60,000 bases of DNA from Membranipora membranacea (GCA_914767715.1 OU612068.1:8992001-9052000), one strand, 5' to 3'; positions 22,277 through 33,837 are shown, numbered from the stretch's first letter. Made by a program: numbers and translations. Notes: generated by a model from the letters alone, not told the origin.

Positions 22277-23386
22277 CTACAAAATAAGATAACGTATAGA
22301 TATTGTCAAATCAGTTCAAAGCAGACTTCTGAATACATATTAACATGACACTTGAAGCCTCACCTCAAATATGGGCAACTTCATGATCATTAGTCGACTA
22401 AATAAAACTCTAGAAAATGCTGGTTTACAGCACACTCATAGATAGTTAGGAATTTTCGAATCATTTTCCTGGAAGTCAGACCAAAAAGCGTGATCTGCTC
22501 CAATGGTAGCATCTATAAACAATTGTGAATGTATGGTATCATCTGATCAGCGCCCCCTATAATGAGGGATTACTCCTGACATAAGCCAATTGCAAGAGCA
22601 TTATAAGACACCAACCTACGGTCCAACACCTCTATTTATTTCCCCATTGCTTTACATGCAAACTATGTTAACTTGTCACCTCAATAGGCCACCTTCAGGT
22701 TCTTTCAATTCTTTAACCAGACCTCTCAAAATGATGGTATGCTCCTGGTCTTCCATATTGGTGACTATGGGTTGAAAATCGGTTGTCAGAATTTTTTAGT
22801 GGCCCCATATATAAGACCATTGCATTTTGCACACATTTCCGGTCTAATTTACATTAGCCAATCCGTATGCATTGATCTTCCAAAAATGATTTTGCAAAAA
22901 GATTTTCAAACTTTATTCAATAAATTTCCATTGCAAATACACCTGAAAATATTAACAGGGTTCAATATCACTGATAGAAGTGCTTTGAATTAGCTACAGC
23001 CTCATTTGTCATCAGCATACTAATCATTTTATTTTGGAGGATGGGTGCAACAAGTTGACCTTCACCCAATTACAGGTGTATTACCTACCTATGGGAGAAT
23101 TCATGATTAACTAATCTGACAGAAAAAATGATGAGGTCATAGTTATGCGCTTCCAATCAAATCATGGAAGCCATTTAAAAAAAAATTGTTCAAAAACTCG
23201 TACCGAAGCTCATAAAATTCAAATTGGAATTCTCTCCTAAGCAGTTGTAAAAAAACAGCATAGCTTGGCAATCCACTGTAAAATTTATTTAAGGGAAACA
23301 GTCCAATAAAGCAGCCAAGGCTCCAATATCATGGGACAATCAAGGAACCGTTTTAGTGTTATTATATATATTATGTAGATTCCAGC

Positions 23387-23417
23387 AATTTTCTTACTAT
23401 ATTATAGTAAGAAAATT
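23387..23417. repeat. Perfect 15-bp AT-rich palindrome
   Basis: The arms AATTTTCTTACTATA (23387-23401) and the complementary 23403-23417 flank a single T. Confidence 0.92.
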
Positions 23418-23628
23418 CTGAATACAAAGACAAAAGGACGAGCATCAAAAGACAAAAACCTACCTGTGTGAGAATGTATATTTAAAATAATAATGACCAA
23501 TCAATTATAGTTATCAGAATTTCCTAAGTTACTATCTATGAGAGTGCAGTAAACCAGCATTGGTAAGAGACCTGAGTTATAGTGTTTTCAGATCATGATG
23601 TTGCCTAGAACAAGTTTGTTTCCTCTTT

Positions 23629-23706
23629 GGTGGCAGAGAGGGATATTGCAAATGTTTGGTATCAAGGCGCCGCAATACCAAACATTTCCAATATCCCTCC
23701 TCCACC
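23629..23706. repeat. Imperfect hairpin with ~32-bp arms
   Basis: Arms 23629-23662 and 23675-23706 (core GGGATATTG(C/G)AAATGTTTGGTAT) pair around a GC-rich loop that contains GGCGCC. It is probably a foldback micro-element. Confidence 0.85.
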
Positions 23707-24599
23707 ACAGTGGGAACTAACTTCTAGATGTTGCAACTGGATGAGCATTAAAAGACACCAACTTACCTGTGTGATAATTCATGGTTAACTAAATTAAAAC
23801 CAAAAATGATGAGGTCATACATGTAGCTCCAGTCCAATCAAGTTTGAGTAGCAAGTCCTCACAAAATGTTGCCGTTCACAAAAAAAGCTCACAGTTCAAG
23901 TTTATGAGAAACCATTTTGTTCAGAAAACTTTATGGTTGTGTGACACTCCGGATTTGGGGGAATTGTTTGGTATATATTTTTTTTTTGCATTCTACTTTA
24001 TTTTCACCGATAAATTTCAATATCAGACAAATACGAATGTCTTCACAAGAAGACAGAGACTCACATTTGAAAAATATATATGAAGCGTAAATCAAATTAT
24101 TCAAATTAAACACAACTTGCGATCTAGATGATCCAGATAATTATGACAGAGTGTGATCCTGTTTAAATATGGTTAAAATATTCAGCGATCATTATTTTAA
24201 AAAATTAGAGGTAGAGTGAAAATGGTAAGCCGTTATAGACAAACCTCGGACAGGTTATGTGTAAAATCTTATAACCTAAAATTGCTGTAGGTGTGGACTA
24301 TCTAGAAAGCTGTGGAAGTGGAAGCAACTGTAATGAACCATAAAGTTTTTAAGATGGGATTTATTGTTGTGGAATGTCTTGTACATTTGTGATTATTCTA
24401 GAATACTGTTTATGTAATACCATTAGTAGCCTGGTATTGCAGATTTCAGACATGTGAAACCACACGGAAATAGAAAATATGACTTCTCCTGGTTGATCAC
24501 CATCCCATTTCTACTTTGATTTATTATAGACTACTCATTTTTGCAATTGGAATCGAGGGCATTAAAATTGAGAGAAATACCAGCAAATATTCTGTCATC

Positions 24600-25500
24600 T
24601 TTTTACGCAAACACAGAATGAATTCGACTGGAGAAGAAAATTAATAATAGAGTTGGAGCTATGACAAAACCTTGAGGGTACACTACACCGATTTGATGGG
24701 TATAGTATGGCATAATTGCTGTTTTGCGCATAATGATTTGCATATTTATTTTTGTTTAGATTTTCGTCATTTTAGAATTTGTCGTACACTGTTCTCATTA
24801 TAGGGTATAGCGAATAAATATACCAGTATAATTAAGCTTTTATGGTAGAATTTCATGATTTCATGACCTCAAATATGGGCAACATCATGATCTTGAAACA
24901 CTAAATATAACTCTAGTCTCTGAATAATCTGAGCCCCCAAGACTTGTGCCAATCCCCGCCCCCCCCCCCCCCCACTGGATGGTACCATCTATCATCAGAC
25001 ACTGACAAGATAAGACTAGAGAGGATCCAGCGCACTGCTACTCGGATTATGCTGCCATGTGCTGAGAACTATGAACAGAGGCTTGACAATATAGCACTTC
25101 CAACAATCACAACTTACCTGCACAGCTATTGCATTGAACACTTCACAAAAATAGCCAACGACAATAATCACCCCCTGAACTCTCATATTAAAATAAATAC
25201 AAAAGAAGAAAATCTGCTCAAAGAGCAAAAACATAGATGAATACCAGCCATCCAAGTGTAGAACCACCAAGAGACTGGATAAGGACATTTAAGAAAAAAT
25301 CAAACTGGGTTGGAGCTATACCTGAACCTTGAGGGTATGCCGCTTTTTAAAGGTTTATCGTTTTGCGTAATTGCTGTATACCGCGTAATTAAATTTCTTT
25401 AGCTTTTGTGTAATTTCAGAAGTTGACATACACTGTTCTTATTATAAAATACAGCGAATAGAGATGATTCGTGAAGTTTCACCCCTGATACCAGTATAAG
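24600..25500 (+). repeat. Direct repeat pair flanking a LINE fragment
   Basis: The stretch 24640-24830 resembles 25280-25500: both have (A/G)GTTGGAGCTAT, CCTTGAGGGTA, a TACACTGTTCT(C/T)ATTAT landmark and ATACCAGTATAA. The LINE fragment at 24990-25290 lies between and partly inside the second copy, which suggests two copies of one LINE 3' end. Confidence 0.65.
24990..25290 (+). pseudogene. LINE ORF2 C-terminal fragment
   Basis: The frame reads DKIRLERIQRTATRIML, then QRLDNIALPTI, HSYCIEHFTKI and NHPLNSHI. This is the pattern that follows the reverse transcriptase in many LINEs (ERiQRtATRi ... yeeRL..L.LptL ... d..HPL). Upstream the frame meets a 19-nt C run (24956-24975) and is lost. There is no polymerase core and no start, so it is a 5'-truncated relic. 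The 3' end of the frame is at about 25240, with further homologous sequence after it. Confidence 0.7.
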
Positions 25501-25611
25501 AAAGCATTTGAGGAAGAATTTTGTGTGGCAGTCGAACAGCTTTCTAAAATCAAGCAATAATAACGCCACAATTTTACCTATAGCTCTATCATCTATGAAA
25601 TGATGCTGTAA

Positions 25612-26010
25612 CTATTGAAAAACATTTTCTCGAAAAGTGATATAGATGCCAATATAATTATAACAACAAATAAACCTGTGTACTATATCAGTACATGAAT
25701 CTCTAGATCTAAACCCAACCTGAAGATCTTTAGCCTGTGTATTAGCTCTGCGTTTATATGTTCTAGATTTGAAAAATACCAGGCAATAATGTAATGGGTC
25801 TGTAATTATTTGGATCACCGACTCACCACTTTTGAAATTTGGAGTTACCTTTCTTACTTGACAACAAGTCGGGGAGACTACCTTTTTTTAAGAATACATC
25901 AAACATATCAATTAGAATTTCTTTGGTATATATATATGAGAATGTCTTCTTTAACAGCTTTGCATACAAACTATCTGGACCTGAAGCTTTTCTATCAGAC
26001 GTTCTCCTCA
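25612..26010 (-). pseudogene. LINE reverse transcriptase fragment, frameshifted
   Basis: Read from the right, the minus strand gives RKASGPDSLYAKLLKK, then DVFLKKGSLPD, then VTPNFKSGES and PNNYRPITLLPGIFQI, and finally QVGFRSRDSCTDIV. These are successive landmarks of the N-terminal half of non-LTR reverse transcriptases (KasGPD, P..fK.G......NYRPI.LL, QfGFR...T). They lie in at least two frames, and TGA and TAG stops interrupt them. The catalytic YADD region is not present. The orientation is opposite to the neighbouring C-terminal fragment, so the two come from separate insertions. Confidence 0.78.
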
Positions 26011-26785
26011 GGTAAAGCTATGACTGACTGGCTCCCTGATGATACTGTTCCAGATATGTATTGCAGTTTCATAACTACATTATATTAAAAACTGGCGTAC
26101 CTACATTACAAAAAAAATTCTTATTTAGCCGCTTTTTGTTAAGCCAGAAGTTCCTGCTCTCTGCGTCGTCAGCTAATAGCTCCTCTTCTCTTGCTTTCCG
26201 GGTCAATTCTCTTTTCTGCCGGTAAATCAATAAACTAAGAACATACTACAATATTTCCTTGTTTGTATACAACTCATATTGGTATCTGGGCAAATTCAGT
26301 TTAATGATGGATTTAGGTATATCATTGAATAATAAATGTAGATTAGTAGAAATAAGTAAGCCTAAAAATCATATGATGAATTTGCCTGCATTCGGTGTTG
26401 CTACCCTTCAACTGATCAGGCTGCCTTTGTCATTTGCTCGACCACCGGGTATATTTCTCTGATAAACACTTCATCAAAGTCGCCCAATACATAGCTACAT
26501 TATTGTCACTTGCCCATCCACTGCCTTGTTACTTCAAATCAAATTTCTCACAAGAAAGTGGATCATCCTTTTGGAGGATCCGAAAAATTTATGGCCATGA
26601 CCGGGGGTCTGCTTGGTCACCCTCGCTCAAGGATTCAATCATTTGTGACAATAAATATAATGAGATGTATAAAGAGCTGTTAACAGTAAAGCAAATGTGA
26701 TGAAATTTCATTTGGTCTCTCAATATCACTGCTAAATCTCCATTTGGTAAGCTCAAGTAGGTAAGTGTGATGCCAGTAGAAAGTC

Positions 26786-27009
26786 TCAGATATTGTATAC
26801 TAACTTCTGCTCACCCTCAAAAACTCTGCAGTGCCTTCCATGACTTTGAAATGAGGATAAGCTGATATTGTGGAGAGAGCTGTTAGTTAGAGCATCAGCA
26901 ACGGTCTGACTAAGCACTTGCACGGCCAGACAAACCTTCATCATGTCCTGCCCGAAGTCAATATGTTGTTTTGTCAGCTTGTTTCCCGAATAAAGATTGC
27001 CTGACTCTT
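26786..27009 (-). pseudogene. P-element-like transposase fragment, copy 2, C-terminal exon (frameshifted)
   Basis: The frame reads LTKQHIDFGQDMMKVCLAV, then QVLSQTVADAL, which is nearly identical to copy 1 at 472-675. A small duplication (GTTAGTTAG, about 26881-26889) then shifts the frame, so the remainder (equivalent to copy 1's EGTAEFLR) is read only in another frame. The acceptor has changed from TTTTCAG to TTTTCAAG. The exon is therefore doubly damaged. Confidence 0.72.
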
Positions 27010-27280
27010 GAAAATAACCAGTCATAACATTCAGAAACTTAAAAATCTCCAATCAACAATTAATGAGAATGAAAATTACCAAATATTAATTATCAGGCAG
27101 GCAGGTATTTAGTTTCAGCCAATAGCAACAGAAATAGCATGAAAAAAACGGGCATTTTGTCACCTATCTTCATTTAACATTTGGTTGAAAAATTTGTTTA
27201 TCTCACCCGCAATTTCACCAGGTTCTCTTTGTCTTTCCAATGTGTCACACCATGTGACCCATGAATTCTGCCAACCGGGC

Positions 27281-27532
27281 CTAGAGGTTCCATAAAACAA
27301 TAGTCATATGTACTTGGTCTAGCTTTTGAAGAAAAGATAAGTTGGTTCTGGGTCTATCTGTTACCATTACCACCACTTGGATGCCGATATCCCCCAACGC
27401 TGAGATGGCCTGTTTGATGATGACAGTCAGTGCTTCTGCATTCAGTCCTGGAGTAAAATGCAAACTAACTAGGACCTTCCTTTTTAGTCCTACCACCATG
27501 AAAACCAGAGAATTAGTATCAAATTTTCGTCA
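27281..27532 (-). pseudogene. P-element/THAP9-like transposase core exon fragment
   Basis: The open frame reads NSLVFMVVGLKRKVLVS, then LNAEALTVIIKQAISALG, then GIQVVVMVTDRPRTN and FLQKL. P-like transposases share 'lvFMv.gl...w..p......t..l.a..L..l...ai..l...G..V..vvsD...N...f..L'. The expected catalytic Asp-containing VxDxxxxN appears here as VTDRPRTN. The following DPPHLLK-type segment is missing, and the frame stops after VLWNL. A 12-nt C run (27547-27558) sits upstream. It is a relic of a cut-and-paste transposon that shares its scaffold with THAP9. Confidence 0.72.
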
Positions 27533-28643
27533 TCTTTACCAGCTTCCCCCCCCCCCCTAGCTCAACATGCCAAACAAATTTTCTGTCTGATGGCACCCAT
27601 ATGGTATTTTTTGGGATTTTTGGATTGACCAGCCAGAAGCAGTACACAGTGTTTATAGTTGATTTTATTTGTCTCCTTTGATTTTACAGCGATTTTATCA
27701 TTTGGGTAATCAAGCCGAGAACTGAGAAGGTGAGTTGTGATATGTGTAGAGGTTGTATGTTAAACGGGGCCTCGACCTACCCTGGTTTACAAAATCCAGT
27801 TAGATATTAAAGCAGTGGTTTGAAAAAATACCAACTGCTGAGAAGGGTTGCTAATCACTTATTCATTCCACTCCCAATCTGGACAATGATGATTGGGCAC
27901 ATAACCTTTTTCGACCTACTGTTGTAAAGTTCTGGTGTAGGGAAGTTTGAGTTTCATCAAGTATTCATACTCCTATGGGCCATATAGGTGCATTGTCAGT
28001 GTAAAGCGCCTCTGTTTGTTTGTTCAGAACAGTGTCATAGGGAAATCTGTAAATGAGAAATGATATAAAAACATGAGGCGGGAAGAATAACCATCTACTA
28101 TGTGAAACTTAATCATCATTTGTCTAAAAATAGTTTTGGAGTTGCCTGTGGGTGCAAAAAGAGTTGACAACTCCTAGCTAGAGTAAAAAAATCTGTCTAC
28201 AATTTGTGTCTGTATAATGTGCTATTGTAAATATTTACCTGCATTTAACAGCATTGGAATTTAGTTTGTGATTGGTCAAGAAGAATGTAGCAATCCAATG
28301 GGGTTGACTTTAACAATTCTCCAACTAGTTTTGGTGTTGGCATAAATGCAGAACAGCAGAAGAACTCCAGAAAGCCATTGTATAATAAAAGACCCAAAGT
28401 GATCTAAGAAGCCTGCTGTGCCTCTACCTGGAGCAAGGTTACAGAAGTATCATAAATATAGATACATTCAGTTGGTTGGTGTTATCAAAGAGCAACTAGT
28501 ATAAATAAACTACAAATTGGTATATGCTGCACATCATAGTTTCAGATACCTGACAGTGACTCTGACTGGTTCCAGTCCAGTCCTGTCCACCTACTTTTAA
28601 GTTTAACTTACTAACTTTGCTAAAATTAAGATTCACATCACAG

Positions 28644-28680
28644 GTTAGCCTGTCTTGTCAAGCTTGTCACAACAGGCTTA
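28644..28680. mobile_element. Small foldback insertion
   Basis: TAGCCTGTCTTG...CAACAGGCTTA forms a short hairpin, absent at the equivalent site of copy A (near 5254-5262). It shares its arm with the perfect palindrome at 4677-4739. Confidence 0.6.
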
Positions 28681-29042
28681 TCATAGATCTACTTCAAAAC
28701 CTGGGTCTCTGGCAACAAGGAGCTAACTCCTTGCTGGCAATGATTGAGTTAAGTTTGTCTCTCCCGCCTTGGTTTTTGACTCAAAAGGGGGAGGCAAACA
28801 TTGTCAGAGGCCCAGCAGGATTCAGAGTAAACCTGTGTTGCAGTCACTGCCATATATATATATATATACATAACTTATCATTTTATATATTATATTTTCT
28901 ATCATTATATATATGCATTAATTATCATAGGACTACCAATATTATGTAAGACAAGTAAATCAGGCCCTAGCATGTCTTTACAAGCTGTGTTGGTTGTAGA
29001 GGTCCCCATTCCAACAACACAGTATATATGTCTGGCAGTTAC

Positions 29043-29208
29043 CAGAGACCCAGGATCTGAACTTGACCTGTGCCCAAAAGTTCTGCCTTGTCTAAGATCA
29101 GTAGTTCTGGGTTGTTGATGCTGCCAAGTATACATGCTAGCCTCATATTTATATGGATTGCATAGCTACACCAGCATTTGACAATTTGACACCATCCCCA
29201 TGTGCCTA
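29043..29208 (-). CDS. Conserved unrecognised exon, copy B
   Basis: Homologue of 7585-7771: acceptor ATCAAATAG|TAGG, donor CTCTG|GTAACT. The frame is open with NMRLACILGSINNPELLILD, then KAELLGTGQVQILGLW. Compared with copy A it lacks a few codons before SINNPE but keeps the frame. The function is unknown; the open frame in diverged copies is the only evidence for coding. Confidence 0.45.
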
Positions 29209-29455
29209 CTATTTGATAAAGGTGGATATAAATTATAGCAGTTATGGCTTTCATTCGATTTGTCGTATGTGTGGGTAGCTGAAAAAGTAGCGGCTGGGTT
29301 AATCATCGTCTTCAGGATTGCTGAGAAGATTTAGTATCTAGTATTACAAACAGCTTATGTTATTTATCAATGAACCCTTTTGAAAGCTAATGTATTGCTG
29401 TTACCAGTACAAAACTCTGTAGTTCACAACTATCAAGGGCAATCCAGGCGATGAG

Positions 29456-29520
29456 TTGATCAACTTTCAATTCTCTATCACTCTTCTCCAAATCCTCAGA
29501 GAGTAACAACTGGAGTTTTT
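29456..29520 (-). pseudogene. Conserved unrecognised coding stretch, copy B
   Basis: LLLSEDLEKSDRELKVDQL matches copy A (8067-8126). One inserted base just downstream shifts the frame relative to A. Confidence 0.38.
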
Positions 29521-30204
29521 CACCACAAAGGATATCTCCGCTGCATCTTTATCTAATATGTCTTCCCCATTTCTTCTATCATTGCTACACAGGCAGCTGA
29601 GAACCGTGTTTTCGCCGTGAACCATATCTGGTATGGTTGCTTGTATCAACATGCACAGTGATTGTCACATTAGGTATATCAAACCAAACAAATTCTTGCT
29701 GGGTTTACGCTCCTATCTCTTTTAAGAATGGTGCCCCTTTTCAGTCCTCACTGAGTCTTGTTAAATTCATCATTGTTAAAAAACACTTTAGGAGTCAACA
29801 AGTTTTCATTACTGTGCACATATCGGAAAATGATAAAAGAGTATAGAGAACAATGAATCGTCATATGTAACAACAATTTTTTTGAGAAAGAGCACAAGAT
29901 CTATGCGTTGCCATGTTTGTTTTATAACGCCGGAATGGTCATAGAGTCTCTATCATATCACATCCCATAATATAAGAGTTGTTAATAGACATTATTAAGT
30001 CTCCGTGGAAGCACAACTTATTGATACTCTATACAACCTACAATCAGCCGTCACGTAGTGATATATAGTAGCGTTGAAAGAGTGTCATTGAGTTTAAAAT
30101 TTCTAATTGCATCTTCAATACAATTTGCTGCCCAAACATGATGCAACATAATTATTATTACTTGAGGAATATTAATGAGCAAAGTGTGACATACTGTCTT
30201 CTTT

Positions 30205-30630
30205 CGTTCTTCTTAGGTTGCATGGTTCCTTCTGGAATATTGTGCTAGTATATTCATCTCCTGCTCCCTCCATCTAGACCGATCTTTCGCCATCTCTGCA
30301 GCTTCACTGTCAAATGTCTACAACTGTTCAAGGGCTGCCATTCTCCAAGCCCAGGTCTTCTTATCCTTTCAGGTGCCCAAACCAAACTTCTGTGTGGGAT
30401 TGAGCCCTGCCTTCTCAGATTGTGCCCCAGGTAAAGCCATCTCCTCACTTCAATCATCTGAGACACTGGATGCTGTCGACACTGTGTACACTTCCACATT
30501 GGATGTCTTTGTCCACCAGTACAGCTTTAAAATCGGACAACAGCAGTCTAGGTGGAAGACTTCGTGTTCGCGTAGGGCATCCTTTGTCATCTTCAAAGTT
30601 TCATATCTGTACAATAAGACAGATATGACA
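30205..30630 (-). pseudogene. LINE ORF2 C-terminal fragment (RRW..LGH type)
   Basis: The minus-strand frame 30254-30499 reads IEVRRWLYLGHNLRRQGS, then LVWAPERIRRPG and LQRWRKIGLDGGSR. This matches the tail of RTE/CR1-like LINE ORF2 proteins (i..RRw.wLGH.lR.......al.W.p...r..Gr......W). It replaces sequence present in copy A, so it is a 5'-truncated insertion with local deletion. It has no start and no polymerase core. Confidence 0.68.
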
Positions 30631-30789
30631 TTGGAAGAGAGGAGGAGGGCTATGTAGCTCTGATTCCCATTTTTCTGGTTGGGACATTTTCCTTATCATC
30701 AGAAGTTGGATATCGAAGAGGTGACATAGATCATAGATAAATTAGGTGTGCAAGAAGCAAGCGGAATCAGTGTGGAAGTTGCTTATTAT

Positions 30790-31015
30790 TAAACAGTTTC
30801 TGTCTAGTTGTCCATACCCCTGCGGTGCATTCCTAGTTGTTGTGTGCCTTCTTCCTCTTTTCCCTTAACCACAGCTGCTGCTCTCTGCCACTCCATCCCC
30901 ACCAGATCCTGTTCCCTTCTAGAAAATGACGATTACATAATCTCTCCATCTCTTTTTGATTAATCGGTGTAACATATCCTATGTTGGGCTGCTACCAACT
31001 CATCCGCCAAGTTGG
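30790..31015 (-). pseudogene. Degenerate copy of the membrane-protein last exon
   Basis: Compared with the intact exon at 21101-21492 this shows GYVTPINQ (intact: GFVTPIHH), GSGGDGVAES (ESGGDGVTGS), then GKRGRRHTT, RNAPQGYGQL (RNASQGYEQL). Several stops and frame changes separate them, and the end with the ITIM-like motif is absent. The flanking sequence to its right (to about 31240) also matches the intron of the intact gene and the copy at 45.43 kb. It is a non-functional paralogue. Confidence 0.72.
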
Positions 31016-31239
31016 AAAGCGGACATGAAGCTTAATATAAATTTGTGTGGTATAAAATTAATGAAATAAAATCTGTAGTGTATGTGAACTGGAATTTTTG
31101 GAATACACGAAGAGAGGCAATAATCTCGAAGAAGTATTTGTGTGCAAGTAAGAGGGGATCGGTTTGCAAGTTGTTAACTTTTGATGTACTTCAAAAATTT
31201 ATGCTTCAATACAATCAATCGGAAGTTGTACACACCTGA

Positions 31240-31917
31240 TCAAAGAGGGGGTTATCCAAAAGTTTTAAGGAATTGAACACTAATTGAGGGAGAAATCACA
31301 CAGTTTAACTGCTGATCCACACTTATACAGCAAAAATAAACAATAGCAGCAGGAATCAATATGTGTACACCAATATGTGTCAGCCCCTCGTACCAATGTA
31401 TTTCAAAGAAAGATCACAAATTAGTCTGCGTCTTGTTATTGTTATTTGATTTCTTTGAGGAGTATTTCTGTGCTATTCTTTTCTGCATCATCTCTTTCGT
31501 CTGCATGAGCGCCACATGTTTCCTCAGCAGTCATTGAGATGTAAAGCAAAAGAGCTATGAATTTCTAGTTTGGCTAGTAACATAATAGCCAAAGTCTGCC
31601 AGGCCTGCATGCAAAAAAACAGCTCAAATCTAAGATTACTCAGACCCAAAATTATATTTGTGTGTTCTATGATAAGCATTATTTACTGTCACTCAGCCAA
31701 AATTTAAAAAAAAATCAGAACTATGCTGAAATATAGCTTCGATTGTGTCCCAGTGCTTGTGCCGTAAACTTCCTCCAGGTAGTCCTCCACCCAACCAATT
31801 CCATTGTTAAACCCGAGAGCAGCAGCATAGCATCTGTGCTGCCAAGACAAATGCTGGCCATGGTGAACTACTTAATTCCCGTCAACCTGACTCATGTTCG
31901 TTTGATGGTCTGTTGAT
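31240..31917. other. No supportable gene
   Basis: AT-rich sequence with only short chance frames. No repeat copy was recognised elsewhere in the window. Confidence 0.4.
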
Positions 31918-32290
31918 GTATCATGTAAATATTGTATGTATGATCCTTCTGGTCTTTTCGCAAGCCAGGAGGATGATAGAGCACACCATATATCAGTTTG
32001 TCTTTTACATCTAGGATTTTCACTAGTGACATTCTGATGCCGTCATCATTCTTGACGGTATCACCCTCTCTTCTCTCGGTTCTTGAAGGGCATCCTTGCC
32101 GGCTGACTTTATAAAGTCATCCAACACAAGACTTCTGCACGGGATCTCCGTCATGATATTTTGATAGAAATGCATGAAAAAATCAATGTTCCATGTAAAG
32201 GTTCTTGTGTGATTCACTAATATGGTATTGGTTGTGTGATAAAAGTTATTTGTGGACCTCTTCACTGTTTTCGCATTCTACATCGTTATT
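31918..32290 (-). pseudogene. Unrecognised degenerate ORF, two frames
   Basis: The upstream frame (to about 32050) contains TRTFTWNIDFFMHFYQNIM, then VLDDFIKSAGKDALQEPRE. A second frame continues as MSLVKILDVKDKLIYGVLY, HPPGLRKDQKDHTYNIY and ends at a TGA near 31893. The switch lies near 32050-32075. The composition is protein-like in both parts, so this looks like one former ORF with a frameshift. I do not recognise the family. It abuts the Harbinger element at its right. Confidence 0.4.
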
Positions 32291-32827
32291 TTTGTATGTA
32301 CTACTAGACCAGATTTATCCGTGCTGTTGCAAAAATCTGCTCCATATCGGCAATGTTCAATACGTGACGTGATCGCATATACTCGTAGCTTGCATAGCTG
32401 TAGTGACCTACTATTTGAGCATCATGGGCATTCCCTTTGATGGTTAGCTCTCTTTGCAATCTGGTTGGTTGTTAGCATTCTTAATACGGTCATATGTCAT
32501 CAGACATTCCTACATTCTGAGATAGCGATTCTCGCCCTATTGTAAAAGGTGAGAATCAGTTTTGCAGTGTTATCTCGGATATTTCCTTCATATATTGTTC
32601 TCTTGTCTCTATTTAATAGCTTTTTAGATAATCTAATGGTCTAAACACACCTAATCGGATTTAACTATGAACACATTATTGGTGAATTCAGATTATTTTT
32701 AGCTCTGTGAAAATCACACAATTCCATCATAATTTTTAGAATTGTATGCCTCTCATGACAGAGCTGAGTTTAAATGCATTTTATCCCAACCACAGAATCT
32801 AACTAACATTCTAATGATGATGGTTCA

Positions 32828-33030
32828 GGTAATCCCATCACTCCATCGGTCAACCCTGTACCCAGAATGCACTTTTTGAACACCCCTCCATCCGACCACT
32901 TCCCAGGTGTCCCCACATCCACATATAGGTACTTATACGTGCTGTCGCACACAGCCATTAGCACCAAACTGTTCCGTGACTTGTAAGTTTGGAGGAGCTT
33001 TTATAGCGACGTGCTTACCATCAATTGCAC
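32828..33030 (-). pseudogene. Harbinger transposase, catalytic DDE exon (frameshift)
   Basis: Acceptor TTTTGTAG, then (G)AIDGKHVAIKAPPN, with the first catalytic Asp in IDGKHV. After one extra base near 32986 the next frame continues YKSRNSLVLMAVCDSTYKYL, then YVDVGTPGKWSDGGVF, which holds the second catalytic Asp (VDVG) and the diagnostic SDGGvF. The third acidic residue, usually in 'DeaF.l..~lm.P', was not found. This is the DDE_Tnp_4-type nuclease of Harbinger elements. It is inactive because of the frameshift, the upstream stop and the missing end. Confidence 0.85.
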
Positions 33031-33343
33031 CTACAAAATAGATATGTTAGAGGGCATTGTAAAGGGGCAGAATATTTGTTTGAGGTACAACAAAAAAATT
33101 CTGTAGCTTGCAGATAGTCCTATGGTTCAAAGTTTCAAGAGTGGTTTGAAACTGTGATAGTTAAATCAGAATCTCAGTTGTGCAACAAGATGTAGAAAAA
33201 AGGATCCTGATTACTTGGTTGATCTCGGCTGGTTCTTTTCACAATTCATGAACCATTGAGAAATATCTACATGTCTTTTATTAAATAACAGCCACATGTG
33301 AGGCTGAAGCTGGTACTCTCACAAGAGTCTGTACATAACTTAC

Positions 33344-33490
33344 CGATACATTAAGGGAGATCCCATCGCTCAGAAAAGCCTTCTGCCACATTTTTCCATT
33401 CCTGAGGTGTATCTAATAGCTCGTTCACTATGGTACCACAATATCCTAGGTCTATGACAAACCGACCATGTGCGGATACATAGATGTGTT
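33344..33490 (-). pseudogene. Harbinger transposase, third exon (stop codon)
   Basis: The frame reads RFVIDLGYCGTIVNELLDTP, then QEWKNVAEGFSERWDLP, then a TAA (33351-33353) and CIG at a GTAAGT donor. The family motif is 'P.t..eW..ia..F...w.fPnciGaiDG', so the TAA replaces one residue within 'P-x-C-I-G'. This nonsense codon alone would abolish the enzyme. Confidence 0.78.
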
Positions 33491-33837
33491 AAGAATAACC
33501 GTCTTTATGTATGGTGATTGGCTGACATATCTGCAGACCTGTTTCTTTCTAAAATGTGATCCTCAAATCCAACATGTTCTAAACTAACAGTTACTTGGTT
33601 CCCGGTTACTATGCAGGACAAGCAACACTGCCTCTTCTAGCTCAGGTTACTGCACTAGGCATGTGGGTGGAATTGACTTAGTGCTTTGGCAGGGACATGA
33701 GACAGATACAATCAGAACGATTGGTAGGATGACAATAGGGTGACTGTACATTTATATTCTGTTAACTAAGTATGAGATCTTATATATGAGGACTCCAGCT
33801 TGTGGTTTTAGATATCAGTTTATGACCTACCTATTCT

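Larger units (their letters stand above)
22277..24600. other. Upstream intronic or intergenic region with local repeats
   Basis: Ectodomain exons of the membrane protein should lie here or further right, but no convincing exon was found in any minus-strand frame. Similar sequence blocks recur: CACCTCAAATATGGGCAAC near 22367 and CCTCAAATATGGGCAAC near 24868, AAAAGACACCAAC/AAAGACAAAAACCTACCTG near 22605, 23445 and 23750, and ATGATGAGGTCATA near 23128 and 23806. Confidence 0.5.
26760..28180. repeat. Left part of segmental repeat copy B
   Basis: It matches 1-1630. Shared landmarks are TTGGAGTTGCCTGTGGGTGCAAAAA (near 1588 and 28138), TCTGTAAATGAGAAAT (1497 and 28048) and the P-like exon. The two copies differ at many single bases, and copy B keeps a catalytic-domain exon that copy A lost. 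Confidence 0.82.
28180..30760. repeat. Segmental repeat, copy B
   Basis: It aligns with copy A from 4840 and copy C from 41320. Relative to A it lacks both MITEs, carries a small GCCTGTCTTG hairpin at 28644-28680, and has a LINE fragment (30205-30630) in place of the sequence at about 8850-9150 of A. An AT microsatellite lies at 28853-28868. Confidence 0.8.

Noticed and set aside
22277-24600. Ig-like or other ectodomain exon for the membrane protein
   Set aside because: No Cys-Trp-Cys pattern or other domain pattern with matching phase was found in the minus-strand frames.
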